A DNA stretch of 64,000 nucleotides, taken from NCBI RefSeq assembly GCF_008245045.1, contig NZ_CP043428.1, positions 1,302,001 through 1,366,000 of the forward strand. The letters run 5' to 3'. Position numbers and translations under genes: made by a program. The stretch is from Campylobacter volucris (lineage in GTDB: Bacteria > Campylobacterota > Campylobacteria > Campylobacterales > Campylobacteraceae). Each line of letters starts with the position of its first letter. Position 1 is the first letter of the stretch. Under the pieces are notes generated by a model that ran no database searches, was not told the DNA's origin, and saw only the letters and a list, made by a program, of their open reading frames with translations. Positions 1 through 8,732 of this stretch are shown one piece after another.

Positions 1-6
1 AGCTCA

Positions 7-1176
7 ATGATGCAAGATCTTTCAAGCGAAGAAATCAAAATAAAAAAATTAAACAAGTATTCTAAATTTGTTATTGTTATATCTTTTGTAGTAGTTTGTT
101 CTAATGCATTTCAAGCTTTAATTATAAATGGTTTGCCTCCATATACAGGAAAATCAAACCCTGATCGTTTGACATTTGATATGAGTATCATGAGTAAAAC
201 TTGGACTACAGAAGTTTGGAGTAGGCTTGCTCATTTTGATTTATTTGGTAAAAATGTTCCTGAAGAAGTTTTCATTAAAGACTTAGTTGAGCCAAAAGAT
301 TTAACATTTGACAAAAATATCTCTAATGGAGCTTTTGAAATCACAAAAAACATACAAGCTTTAAATGAAAATTTCGAAATAAAAATACCAGAACTTCAAA
401 AATATAAGCATATCAATGCTATTGTTTATGATAAGATCAACGATGAATTTGTTTTAATTTCAAATGAAATGGCGCTTGCTTATACAAAAGATTTTAATAC
501 AGCTACAAATTTTGCATTATTTGATAAAACAAATGGATATGATATGAGATATATTGTAGATGGAACTTTTGTTGGAGATAAAGTCATCATAGGAGCTTAT
601 AATAAAACATTTAGTGGCACTCAAAAAACTGACAAGCAAATTGATCCTATGCTTGAATGGCAAACTTTTAAAGAAACTAGTGGAAATATATCTCCTGCGT
701 TTTTTACGAAAAAAAATGATTGGTATGAACCATCAAGAAAATATATCTTAACCATTAGAGCAAAACAAAATTATGTTCATGCTTATGCAAATGATGGAGA
801 GTATTTATATCTAATTTCAACACCAAATAAATTTAGTAAAAAACTCATTTTATCTTATGCTAGCACTAAAGATTATTTACTAAGTGGAGAAAAAGTTTTA
901 AGTGTTGGAGATGATTTAAAGCTTAAAGAAAATAAAAATATCAATGATTATTATATAGTTGGAGCTGAGATAGTCAAAGATAAAATGCTTGCATTGAGTT
1001 TGCGTTATAATACTTTTCTTGTAATTGATTATAAAAACGCAAAAATCATTGATGCTTATGGCGTAGAAGGATTAGAAAATCCAAAATCCTTTACTATTAA
1101 AAATGACACACTTTATATACTCGATCGCACTAGTGATAAAAAAGATATCATAAAAACTTACAAAAATCCTTTATAA
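7..1176 (+). CDS. Membrane-anchored protein of unknown function
   Basis: I do not recognise this 389-residue protein. A hydrophobic segment at about residues 20-40 looks like an uncleaved N-terminal anchor, leaving about 345 residues outside the inner membrane. The rest is rich in short beta-strand-like stretches separated by polar turns, which could be a beta-propeller-like fold (inference). Residues 102-106 (DKNIS) form a D-x-N-x-S sequon of the type used by Campylobacter PglB, on the predicted periplasmic side. The first ATG overlaps a TGA at 8-10 in another frame, so it is probably the second gene of a pair whose upstream partner ends at the window edge. The frame is also open to base 1, so a longer N-terminus is possible. 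Confidence 0.6.
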   Translation: MMQDLSSEEIKIKKLNKYSKFVIVISFVVVCSNAFQALIINGLPPYTGKSNPDRLTFDMSIMSKTWTTEVWSRLAHFDLFGKNVPEEVFIKDLVEPKDLTFDKNISNGAFEITKNIQALNENFEIKIPELQKYKHINAIVYDKINDEFVLISNEMALAYTKDFNTATNFALFDKTNGYDMRYIVDGTFVGDKVIIGAYNKTFSGTQKTDKQIDPMLEWQTFKETSGNISPAFFTKKNDWYEPSRKYILTIRAKQNYVHAYANDGEYLYLISTPNKFSKKLILSYASTKDYLLSGEKVLSVGDDLKLKENKNINDYYIVGAEIVKDKMLALSLRYNTFLVIDYKNAKIIDAYGVEGLENPKSFTIKNDTLYILDRTSDKKDIIKTYKNPL

Positions 1177-1196
1177 CCCTGCTAAACATAGCAGGG
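1177..1196 (+). terminator. Hairpin after the first gene
   Basis: An 8-bp perfect stem (1177-1184 with 1189-1196, loop AACA) begins directly after the TAA. It is GC-rich for this genome and is followed by an A/T-rich stretch rather than a clean T run. Probable rho-independent terminator. Confidence 0.6.
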
Positions 1197-1250
1197 CTTA
1201 AAAAATTAATTATTTTAATAATATAAATTGTAATTTAAATTATAAATTTA

Positions 1251-1256
1251 TATAAT
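1251..1256 (+). promoter_or_regulatory. Candidate -10 box (TATAAT) for the Sel1-repeat gene
   Basis: A perfect TATAAT lies 28 bases before the ATG at 1285, in very AT-rich DNA, as is usual for Campylobacter sigma-70 promoters, which lack a conserved -35 box. An AAGGA ribosome binding site follows at 1274-1278. Confidence 0.45.
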
Positions 1257-1284
1257 TGAAAAAAATTAAAAAAAAGGATTAATT

Positions 1285-1665
1285 ATGCTTAAAATCATTT
1301 TATTTTTGTTTTTAGTGTTTGGAGTGTCTTATGCAGATAAGATAGATGATCTAGAAAACTCATGCGATAAAGGGGAAGCAAAAGCTTGTAGAGATTTAGC
1401 CTATATGTATGAAGAAGGGCGAGGTAAAGTTTATAAAAATAAATACAAAGCCATTAAATTTTATAAAGAAGCTTGCGATAAAAACGATGCAACTGCTTGT
1501 AATAGATTAGGAGTTATTTATCGAGATGGTATTAATGTGAAAAAAAGCTATTTTAAAGCTAAAAAATACTTTGATAAAGCTTGTGATTTAGGTAATGATA
1601 TGGGTTGTATTTGGGAAAGAAAACTTCAAAAAGATAAAATAGAAGACATACTAGATGGCAAATAA
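1285..1665 (+). CDS. Secreted Sel1-like repeat protein (Hcp-like)
   Basis: This 126-residue protein has a signal peptide (about residues 1-17, ending SYA) and three Sel1-like repeats. The repeats carry Cys pairs spaced as in the Helicobacter cysteine-rich proteins, with recurring A-x-x-Y, G-x-G and KA-C-D elements. Such proteins are alpha/alpha solenoids held by disulfides and are thought to act as exported scaffolds; the substrate is unknown. It is small for the family. A second Sel1-repeat protein lies at 43929-44483. The ATG has a good ribosome binding site (AAGGA) and its own candidate promoter. Confidence 0.85.
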   Translation: MLKIILFLFLVFGVSYADKIDDLENSCDKGEAKACRDLAYMYEEGRGKVYKNKYKAIKFYKEACDKNDATACNRLGVIYRDGINVKKSYFKAKKYFDKACDLGNDMGCIWERKLQKDKIEDILDGK

Positions 1666-1670
1666 ATACA

Positions 1671-1699
1671 AACTATGCTTAAAAAAATTAAGCATAGTT
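1671..1699. terminator. Bidirectional terminator between the Sel1-repeat gene and uvrA
   Basis: A perfect 12-bp inverted repeat (1671-1682 with 1688-1699, loop of five A) is followed on + by ATTTTTAT. The genes converge here, and the uvrA stop codon (1688-1690) lies inside the right arm, so one palindrome probably ends both transcripts. Confidence 0.8.
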
Positions 1700-4519
1700 A
1701 TTTTTATCCTTAAACTCTAAATTTAAATAATATCCTGTATAAGAACCACTTTTTTTATGATTTTTAGCTAATTCTTCTGCGCTTCCTTGTGCAATGACTT
1801 TACCGCCTTTAACACCACCTTCTGGCCCCATATCTATAATATAATCAGCATTTTTAATCACATCTAAATTATGTTCTATTACAAAAACACTATTTCCAAG
1901 ATCTACCAAATGTTGCAAAACCAAAACAAGTTTATTTACATCTTCAAAATGAAGTCCTGTAGTAGGCTCATCTAAAATATATAAAGTTTTTCCCGTATCG
2001 CTTCTACTTAACTCTTTAGCAAGTTTTACACGCTGAGCTTCCCCACCACTTAAAGTGGTAGCATTTTGTCCTAAAGTAAGATAATCAAGTCCTACTTTTA
2101 CTAAAGTATCTAGCTTTTGCTTGATTTTTGGCACAGCTTGAAAAAATTCACTTGCTTCTATGATGCTCATATTTAAAACATCTGCTATACTTTTGCCTTT
2201 ATATTTTATTTCTAAAGTTGCATCATTATATCTTTTACCATTACACACATCGCAAGTAACCATAACATCAGGTAAAAAATGCATTTCTATTTTAATCTCA
2301 CCATCGCCACTGCACTTTTCGCATCTACCACCTTTGACATTAAATGAAAATCTACCTATTTTATACCCTCTCATTTTAGCTTCTTTAGTAGCTGCAAAAA
2401 GATTTCTAATTTCATCCATAACACCTGTATAAGTTGCAGGATTTGACCTTGGAGTTCTTCCTATAGGACTTTGATCAAGATAAATTACCTTATCTAATTT
2501 TTCTAATCCTTCTATCTTAGCTCCATTTAGCTTTCTTACTTTTTTTGCACGATTTAATTCTTCTTGAGCAAAAGGTAATAAAGTTTGTAAGATCAAAGAG
2601 CTTTTGCCACTACCTGAAACACCCGTAATAGCGACTAAATTTCGTAAAGGAAAATCCACACTTAAATTTTTAATATTATTAATGCTAACATCTTTTAAGC
2701 TTATAAAATCTTCTTGTTTTCTATGCTTTTGATGTGAAATTTGCTTTTTACCGCTCATATAAAGTGCCGTTTGACTTTTGCTTTTTAACAATTGTTTATA
2801 AGTGCCACTAAAAACTACTTCACCACCAAATTTACCCGCATTTGGACCAATATCTACTATAAAGTCTGCTTCTTCTATAGTCATTTTATCATGCTCAACT
2901 ACGATTAAGGTATTACCTTTTTGTTGTAAATTTCTTAAAGTTTTTATGAGTTTTTGAGTATCTCTTTCATGAAGACCGATACTTGGTTCATCTAAAACAT
3001 ACATCACCCCACTTAAACCACTACCAATTTGCGATGCAATACGAATTCTTTGAGCTTCTCCGCCACTAATAGTTCTAGCATCTCTTCCTAAAGACAAATA
3101 CCCAAGTCCTACATCATAAAGAAAAAATAATCTTTCATTAATTTCTTTGAAAATAGGCTTAGCGATCATTTGTTCTTGCTCACTTAAATAATTAAAATTT
3201 TCTTTCTTAGAAAAAAAAGCTGTAGTATTTTCTATACTCATATCTAAAATATCGCCTAAATTTTTATCTGCTACTTTTACAGCTAAACTCTCAGCTCTTA
3301 AACGATGGCCATTACAATCTTTGCAAATTTTTTCACTCATATACTCGCTTAAATCTTTATCATCTTTTAGCATTTCATAAGCATATTTTACTACACCTTC
3401 AAATTTACGATTTAACCTATGTCTTTTCCATAAAAAACTAATCTCTTTAGCATTTCCATAAAGCACTAAACGCTTTTCATCTTCATTTAACTCACTATAA
3501 GGAATTTTGACTCTAATATCATTTTGCTCACAAAATGCCATTAAAAATTTATAATAATAACTTTTATTAAATCCATAAAGTAATTTTATAGCACCATTTT
3601 CTAAGCTTAAATCTTCATTGATTAATTTTTTCATATCCAAAGAATAGCGAATCCCAAGTCCATCACAAGAGCTACAAGCCCCTTTTGGAGAATTAAAAGA
3701 AAAACTCAAAGGCTCAAGCAACGGAAAAGAAATTTTACAATCAAAACAAGCATTATGCTCACTATAATGAAAATGTTTTGGAAGATCAAATTCTTCATTA
3801 TTAATCACTTCTATTTCAATCTCCCCAAAACTCTCACTTAAACCCTTTTCAACATCACTAGCAAGTCTTGCTAGCATATCATCTTGTATTTGAAGTCTAT
3901 CAATGGCTAATTTTATAGTGTGTTTTTTGGTTTTAGCTAATTGAATTTCTTCATCTAATCTAGTCAAAACCCCATCAATTTGAGCTCTGATATAACCTTT
4001 ACTAACTAAATTTTCTAATAAATCTGCAAAACTTCCTTTTTTTTCTTTTACCAAAGGAGCATAAATAATAATCTTAGCTCCTTGTGGAAGTTTTAAAATC
4101 TCACCTACAATATCTGCACCGCTCATAGATGAAATTTTTTGCCCACATTGATGACAATGTTGAGTGCCAATTCTTGCATATAAAAGTCTTAAATAATCAT
4201 AAATTTCAGTAATGGTTCCAACCGTTGATCTAGGATTTTTTGAAGTAGTTTTTTGATCTATAGCAATAGCTGGTGTTAAACCTTCAATCTTATCAACATT
4301 AGGCTTGCCAACTTTGTCTAAAAATTGTCTAGCATATGCGCTTAAACTTTCTATATAACGGCGTTGGCCTTCTGCATAAAGTGTGCCAAAGGCTAAAGTC
4401 GATTTACCACTGCCGCTAAGTCCTGTAAAAACTATAAGATTATTTTTTGGAATTTCTAAATTGATATTTTTTAAATTATTTTCCTTAGCACCAATGATAC
4501 TTATCTTGTCATTATTCAT
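1688..4519 (-). CDS. uvrA: Excinuclease ABC subunit A
   Basis: UvrA is the damage-sensing ATPase of nucleotide excision repair and loads UvrB at lesions. Two ABC-type ATPase halves are visible: Walker A GLSGSGKS at about residues 33-40, a second GVSGSGKSS in the C-terminal half, and ABC signature ISGGEAQR/LSGGEAQR motifs. Cys pairs (CHQCG, CFDC/CSSC, CKDC, CEKC/CDVC) form the insertion and zinc modules. The length of about 943 residues is normal. A TTG at 4522 is in frame, but the adjacent ATG (4517-4519) sits better behind the AAAGGGA ribosome binding site. It is 15 bases downstream of serC on the same strand. Confidence 0.97.
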   Translation of the reverse strand: MNNDKISIIGAKENNLKNINLEIPKNNLIVFTGLSGSGKSTLAFGTLYAEGQRRYIESLSAYARQFLDKVGKPNVDKIEGLTPAIAIDQKTTSKNPRSTVGTITEIYDYLRLLYARIGTQHCHQCGQKISSMSGADIVGEILKLPQGAKIIIYAPLVKEKKGSFADLLENLVSKGYIRAQIDGVLTRLDEEIQLAKTKKHTIKLAIDRLQIQDDMLARLASDVEKGLSESFGEIEIEVINNEEFDLPKHFHYSEHNACFDCKISFPLLEPLSFSFNSPKGACSSCDGLGIRYSLDMKKLINEDLSLENGAIKLLYGFNKSYYYKFLMAFCEQNDIRVKIPYSELNEDEKRLVLYGNAKEISFLWKRHRLNRKFEGVVKYAYEMLKDDKDLSEYMSEKICKDCNGHRLRAESLAVKVADKNLGDILDMSIENTTAFFSKKENFNYLSEQEQMIAKPIFKEINERLFFLYDVGLGYLSLGRDARTISGGEAQRIRIASQIGSGLSGVMYVLDEPSIGLHERDTQKLIKTLRNLQQKGNTLIVVEHDKMTIEEADFIVDIGPNAGKFGGEVVFSGTYKQLLKSKSQTALYMSGKKQISHQKHRKQEDFISLKDVSINNIKNLSVDFPLRNLVAITGVSGSGKSSLILQTLLPFAQEELNRAKKVRKLNGAKIEGLEKLDKVIYLDQSPIGRTPRSNPATYTGVMDEIRNLFAATKEAKMRGYKIGRFSFNVKGGRCEKCSGDGEIKIEMHFLPDVMVTCDVCNGKRYNDATLEIKYKGKSIADVLNMSIIEASEFFQAVPKIKQKLDTLVKVGLDYLTLGQNATTLSGGEAQRVKLAKELSRSDTGKTLYILDEPTTGLHFEDVNKLVLVLQHLVDLGNSVFVIEHNLDVIKNADYIIDMGPEGGVKGGKVIAQGSAEELAKNHKKSGSYTGYYLNLEFKDKNNYA

Positions 4520-4534
4520 CAAATCCCTTTAATT

Positions 4535-5611
4535 TTATACATATTTTTTGGCAAAATATTCCATAAATTCACTTAATTTTTTAACCTTTTCAAAGCTAAT
4601 GGAATTATAAATACTAGCACGAATTCCACCTAAAATTTTATGTCCTTTAAGTCCTATCATACCATTTTCTTCTGCTTCTTTTACAAAAATTGATTCTAAA
4701 TTTTTATCATGAGCTATATTAAAACTTACATTCATTAAAGATCTATCTTCTTTTTTAGCATGTCCTTTATAAAAACCATTGCTCTCATCTATAATCTTAT
4801 ATAAAAGCTGTGCTTTTTTGATATTTTGCTCATTGATTTTATCTAAACCGCCTTGGTTTAAAAGCCATTTCATCTCAAGATTAAACATATATATAGCAAA
4901 AGTTGCTGGGGTATTAAATAAAGAATCATTTTCAGAATATACACTATATTTTAACATACTAGGTATATTTTTATTTTTACTACGCTCTATCATATCTTTG
5001 CGGATAAATGCACATGCAAGTCCTGAAATTCCAGCATTTTTTTGCACTCCACCAAAAAGCATAGCTATATTTGAAAAATCAATTTTTTTAGAGAAAAAAT
5101 CACTTGAAGCATCGATGATTAAAGGACTTTTAGTTTTAGGATATTTTTTATATTGGGTGCCATATATAGTATTGTTAGAGCATATATAAGCATAATCAGC
5201 ATCATCGCTGAATGTAAAATCAGGTATATGATCAAACAAACTCTCTTCGCTACTTGCTACTATTTTTGTATTTACTCCTAAAATTTGAGCTTCTTTGATG
5301 GCTTTTTTTGTCCAAATGCCAGTGTTTGCAAATTCACACACCCCACCTAAATTTAAATTCATAGGAATCATAGCAAATTGCAAACTTGCCCCGCCTTGAA
5401 AAAATAAAATTTCATAATCATCATTTACCTCATATAGTTTCTTTGCCATTTGCATAGCTTCAAAATGAACTTCTTCAAAAATTTTTCCCCTATGAGATAT
5501 CTCCATGATGGAAAAACCTTTACCATGATAATTAAACAAATTTTCCTGAGCTTCTTTTAAAACCTCATCGGGTAAATTAGAAGGTCCTGCGCTAAAATTC
5601 ATCACTCTCAT
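4535..5611 (-). CDS. serC: Phosphoserine aminotransferase
   Basis: SerC converts 3-phosphohydroxypyruvate and glutamate to phosphoserine in serine synthesis, and also works in pyridoxal phosphate synthesis. The 358-residue length matches the family. The N-terminal NFSAGPS motif and the PLP-binding Lys191 (GGVQKNAG) are present. The start has a strong AAGGAG ribosome binding site. It follows xseA by 9 bases and precedes uvrA. The pathway partner serB is at 21.4-22.0 kb. Confidence 0.97.
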   Translation of the reverse strand: MRVMNFSAGPSNLPDEVLKEAQENLFNYHGKGFSIMEISHRGKIFEEVHFEAMQMAKKLYEVNDDYEILFFQGGASLQFAMIPMNLNLGGVCEFANTGIWTKKAIKEAQILGVNTKIVASSEESLFDHIPDFTFSDDADYAYICSNNTIYGTQYKKYPKTKSPLIIDASSDFFSKKIDFSNIAMLFGGVQKNAGISGLACAFIRKDMIERSKNKNIPSMLKYSVYSENDSLFNTPATFAIYMFNLEMKWLLNQGGLDKINEQNIKKAQLLYKIIDESNGFYKGHAKKEDRSLMNVSFNIAHDKNLESIFVKEAEENGMIGLKGHKILGGIRASIYNSISFEKVKKLSEFMEYFAKKYV

Positions 5612-5620
5612 TTTTTCTCC

Positions 5621-6784
5621 TTATAGTATTTTTGCTTCTTTAGTTTCATCTATAGAGCAAAGTTTTACGATATCTCCTTGTTTTAAATCTTTTAAAGAAA
5701 TGTTTTTTTCATCTTTTTGGAGATTAATTAAATTTTTGCTTTTTTGAAAGAAATTTTCATGTTGTTTTAAAAGCTCTTCAAAATTTTTAAGCTGATTTTG
5801 ACAAGATAAAATTTTCATTTTCATAAAATTATGCAACTGATCTTTAAACATTTTAAGATGTTGTTTTTTTAATTCAAAAATACTTTCTAAAGACTTTGCT
5901 TTGACTAGATCTTGTAAATGAGCTAAATTATTTTCTTGTAATTTTATAAAATTTGAAATTTGAAATTTGAATTTCATTTCAATTTCATCAAGTTTTTGCT
6001 CTAAAGCCATCTTAGAAGGAAAAATCATATCAATAGCCGCACTTGGAGTAGGTGCTCTTAAATCTGCAACAAAATCACTAATAACATAATCAATCTCATG
6101 GCCAATAGCAGATACAACCGGAGTTTTTAAAGTATAAATTTTTCTTGCTAATTCTTCATCATTAAAACAAAATAAATCTTCCCTACTTCCACCACCCCTT
6201 GCTAAAACAATCACATCAAAACCACAACTATCTGCTTTTTGCAATGCATTTATCAAAGAAATAGGAGCATTTAAACCTTGAGTTAAACTATCAAAAATAC
6301 TTATTTTGCAAAAATTGTATTCTTTTTGTTTGATAAGCTTTAGCATGTCTTGCAATGCTGCTGAAGTTAAAGAAGTAACAATTGCAACTTTTTTAGGATA
6401 TAAATTGATAGTTTTTTTAGTGCTTTTATCAAACAAACCTTCTTTTTCAAGCTTTTCTTTTAAAGCTAAAAATTTAGCTTCTAAATCACCAAGGCTTGTT
6501 TTTTGCATACTTTTGGCTATAAATTGATACTTCCCGCTAGCTTCATATAAACTCACATAGCCCCTTAAATCAAGCATATCTCCAACTTGAGGCTTTGGTG
6601 ATACAAATTGATTAAAACCTTTAAACATCACACAAGCTATACTTGATTTTTCATCTTTTAAATCAAAATACCAATGCCCTGAACCATGTATAGTTATTTT
6701 AGAAATTTCACCACTTAATTCTATGTCTTCAAAATGGCATTCTAATAAGCTTTTAGCTTTTAAATTTAACTCTGAAACTTTCAT
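5621..6784 (-). CDS. xseA: Exodeoxyribonuclease VII large subunit
   Basis: XseA is the catalytic large subunit of ExoVII, which degrades single-stranded DNA from both ends. The N-terminal OB-fold region (GHWYFDLKD, about residues 40-50), the nuclease region with RGGGSREDL and the following GHEIDYVISDFVADLRAPTP, and a Lys/Glu-rich coiled-coil C-terminus are all visible. I chose the ATG at 6782-6784 (MKVSELNLK, 387 residues). It overlaps the ubiE TGA as ATGA. The frame extends upstream to a TTG, but that would add nine unlikely residues inside ubiE. xseB is not in the window. Confidence 0.95.
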   Translation of the reverse strand: MKVSELNLKAKSLLECHFEDIELSGEISKITIHGSGHWYFDLKDEKSSIACVMFKGFNQFVSPKPQVGDMLDLRGYVSLYEASGKYQFIAKSMQKTSLGDLEAKFLALKEKLEKEGLFDKSTKKTINLYPKKVAIVTSLTSAALQDMLKLIKQKEYNFCKISIFDSLTQGLNAPISLINALQKADSCGFDVIVLARGGGSREDLFCFNDEELARKIYTLKTPVVSAIGHEIDYVISDFVADLRAPTPSAAIDMIFPSKMALEQKLDEIEMKFKFQISNFIKLQENNLAHLQDLVKAKSLESIFELKKQHLKMFKDQLHNFMKMKILSCQNQLKNFEELLKQHENFFQKSKNLINLQKDEKNISLKDLKQGDIVKLCSIDETKEAKIL

Positions 6785-7482
6785 TTTTTTCTTGCAATAA
6801 ACATAGAGCAAACACCAAAACTAAAGCTTTTATACTCTAACATTTGAAAATCTTCACTTAATTCATCAATAAAATCTTCTTTGCTTAAAAAATCATCAAT
6901 AGAATTAGGTAAATACTCATAAGCACTATAATTTTTACTAATAAAACCACCAATTTTTGGCAAAATATTTTTTAGATAAAAATCCCTACAAGTTGCGATA
7001 AAACCACCTTGTTCTCTTTTAGTAAATTCAAGCACAAGCAAAATTCCATCTTTTTTTAACACCCTTGAAAATTCTTTAATCGCTTCTTTTCTATCTACAA
7101 CATTACGAATTCCATAACTAATACTTATAATATCTGCACTTTGACTTTCTAAAGGTAATTCTTGGGCTTTAGCTTGAATGAAACTTGCATTTAAAATCTT
7201 TTTTTTAGCCACTTCAAGCATACCCGCACTTGGATCAACCCCTTTAATACTAGAAATTTCTTTTTGAGCTTTTTTTGCTTGATTTTGCCATTCTATTATC
7301 ATATCGCCTGTTCCACAAGCTATATCAACAATATCTAATTTATCTTTAGAATACTTAAAAACACTCAAGCAAGCTTTTTTTCGCCAACTCACATCAGTGC
7401 CAAAACTCAAAATTCTATTAGCTTTATCATAAGTTGGAGCTATATCATCAAACATTTGGACAATTTTTTCTTGCTTTTGCAT
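6781..7482 (-). CDS. ubiE: Demethylmenaquinone methyltransferase
   Basis: UbiE/MenG performs the last C-methylation of menaquinone, the quinone used by Campylobacter. The SAM-binding motif DIACGTGDM lies at about residues 53-61. The family signatures YDKANRILSFG near the N-terminus and ISYGIRNVVDR further on are clear. The length of 233 residues is typical. It shares an ATGA stop/start overlap with xseA downstream. A ribosome binding site (AGGA) lies just upstream of the ATG. Confidence 0.96.
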   Translation of the reverse strand: MQKQEKIVQMFDDIAPTYDKANRILSFGTDVSWRKKACLSVFKYSKDKLDIVDIACGTGDMIIEWQNQAKKAQKEISSIKGVDPSAGMLEVAKKKILNASFIQAKAQELPLESQSADIISISYGIRNVVDRKEAIKEFSRVLKKDGILLVLEFTKREQGGFIATCRDFYLKNILPKIGGFISKNYSAYEYLPNSIDDFLSKEDFIDELSEDFQMLEYKSFSFGVCSMFIARKK

Positions 7483-7517
7483 ATTTTTCCTATCTTGATT
7501 TTAGTATTTTTTGTTTT

Positions 7518-8189
7518 TTAATGTTTAGCTTTCAAAACAATTTGTATTTTTTTAAAATCTGCTTTTTTTAAAACATATGAAAAATGTTTAAATAAAAATT
7601 TTATTTTATCAAATTCTATAAAATTCTCTAAAGATTTTTTAGGTATTTTTTCTAACCCTAACATTTGTTTTTCTAAAAGCAAAGTAATAGCTTGTTTTAA
7701 ATTTAATTCATTATTTTGCTTAAAAAAATCACTATTATCTTTTAAAATAATTTCTATATTTAAAAATAAATTTTTGCTATTTTTACAATGAAGCAAATCA
7801 ACACATTGTTTAAAATTTACTTCATCTTTATAAAGATCAATTTTAGCTTTTAAATCACACAAATCTTCTTGCAATTTTTTTTGTATATCTTGTTCAAACA
7901 TATCTTCAAAAACCATAAAAAATATATTAATTTGATACAAAGCCTTATAAAGCTTTTTAAATTTTTTAAAAGTAGTTTTTTCTAAAAAAATATTTTTTCG
8001 AATTTGGAATTTTTTAAACAATTTAAAAAGCAAAATTTTAAAAGCGATAAAACTTTGAATGCAAGAAGGAAAAAATAATTTTATTTTATAATTTTTATCT
8101 AGTTTTTCTATATAATCATCATAAGTAAGAATTTTAAAAGTTTTTTTATTAAAAATTATTTTTTGTGGATTATCTAAAATTTCTATCAT
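7518..8189 (-). CDS. Conserved hypothetical protein, Lys/Phe-rich
   Basis: I do not recognise a named family. This 223-residue protein is very rich in Lys, Phe, Leu and Ile and looks almost wholly alpha-helical, with no signal peptide or obvious membrane segment. A conserved gene of unknown function lies between perR and ubiE in C. jejuni as I recall (Cj0323), but I cannot confirm that the two are homologous. No clear ribosome binding site precedes the ATG, so translation may be weak or the start may be slightly different. It is separated from perR by a hairpin terminator. Confidence 0.6.
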   Translation of the reverse strand: MIEILDNPQKIIFNKKTFKILTYDDYIEKLDKNYKIKLFFPSCIQSFIAFKILLFKLFKKFQIRKNIFLEKTTFKKFKKLYKALYQINIFFMVFEDMFEQDIQKKLQEDLCDLKAKIDLYKDEVNFKQCVDLLHCKNSKNLFLNIEIILKDNSDFFKQNNELNLKQAITLLLEKQMLGLEKIPKKSLENFIEFDKIKFLFKHFSYVLKKADFKKIQIVLKAKH

Positions 8190-8207
8190 TTTTAAACTAT
8201 AAAAATA

Positions 8208-8226
8208 AAGACGCTTAATGCGTCTT
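8208..8226 (-). terminator. Terminator of perR
   Basis: A 7-bp GC-containing stem (8208-8214 with 8220-8226, loop TTAAT) just after the perR stop is followed on the minus strand by TTATTTTTA. Good rho-independent terminator. Confidence 0.75.
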
Positions 8227-8234
8227 AAAATATA

Positions 8235-8651
8235 TTATTTGTTTTTACAAAATTTACATCCGTTAACATGAGCAAAAACTCCAAGATAATCAATGATGTT
8301 TCCAATTTTTTTCTCAAGATTTTCTTGATAAGCTTGCAATCCACTCTCTTCATATCGCATATCTTCTATGTGATTGCATTTACTGCATATTACATGTATA
8401 TGAGGATATTCATAAATATCGTAGCAAGTTTTTTGATTTGGAGTGTTAATTTCTACAACTAAACCTTGTTCTTTTAAAGTATTAAGATTTTTATAAACTG
8501 TAGCTAAAGAAATAGATGGATATTCTTCTTTAATACTTTCATACAAAGCATCAATATTTGGATGTTCATGGCGTTTTAAAATCTTAAGAATACAAAGTCT
8601 TTGCGGAGTAGCTTTTAAATCACAGTCTTTAAGCATTTGCATAAGTTCCAT
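8235..8651 (-). CDS. perR: Peroxide stress regulator, Fur family
   Basis: This 138-residue Fur-family repressor has the N-terminal winged helix (ATPQRLCIL, SLATVYKNLNTL) and two CxxC zinc-binding pairs (Cys89/Cys92 and Cys132/Cys135). His and acidic residues of the regulatory metal site are present (HEHPNID near 28-34, HIH at 84-86). The position between dxs and the ubiE-xseA-serC genes matches Cj0322 perR in C. jejuni, which controls katA and ahpC. Assignment as PerR rather than Fur rests mainly on context. An AGGAG ribosome binding site fixes the ATG. Confidence 0.9.
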   Translation of the reverse strand: MELMQMLKDCDLKATPQRLCILKILKRHEHPNIDALYESIKEEYPSISLATVYKNLNTLKEQGLVVEINTPNQKTCYDIYEYPHIHVICSKCNHIEDMRYEESGLQAYQENLEKKIGNIIDYLGVFAHVNGCKFCKNK

Positions 8652-8732
8652 TTATAACTCCTAGTAATTTTATTTATAGTATAACGACTTTTTTATAAAA
8701 AAATCATTATATTAAAAGATATTTTTTATCCT

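Noticed and set aside
2160..2432. Open frame on + opposite uvrA
   Set aside because: It lies wholly within conserved uvrA codons on the other strand and has no family resemblance; a shadow.
6785..6811. Longer N-terminus of xseA from a TTG
   Set aside because: It would run into ubiE and add residues absent from the family; the ATGA start fits better.
8652..8732. PerR autoregulatory box upstream of perR
   Set aside because: The gap is AT-rich with only imperfect palindromes; I could not find a convincing match.
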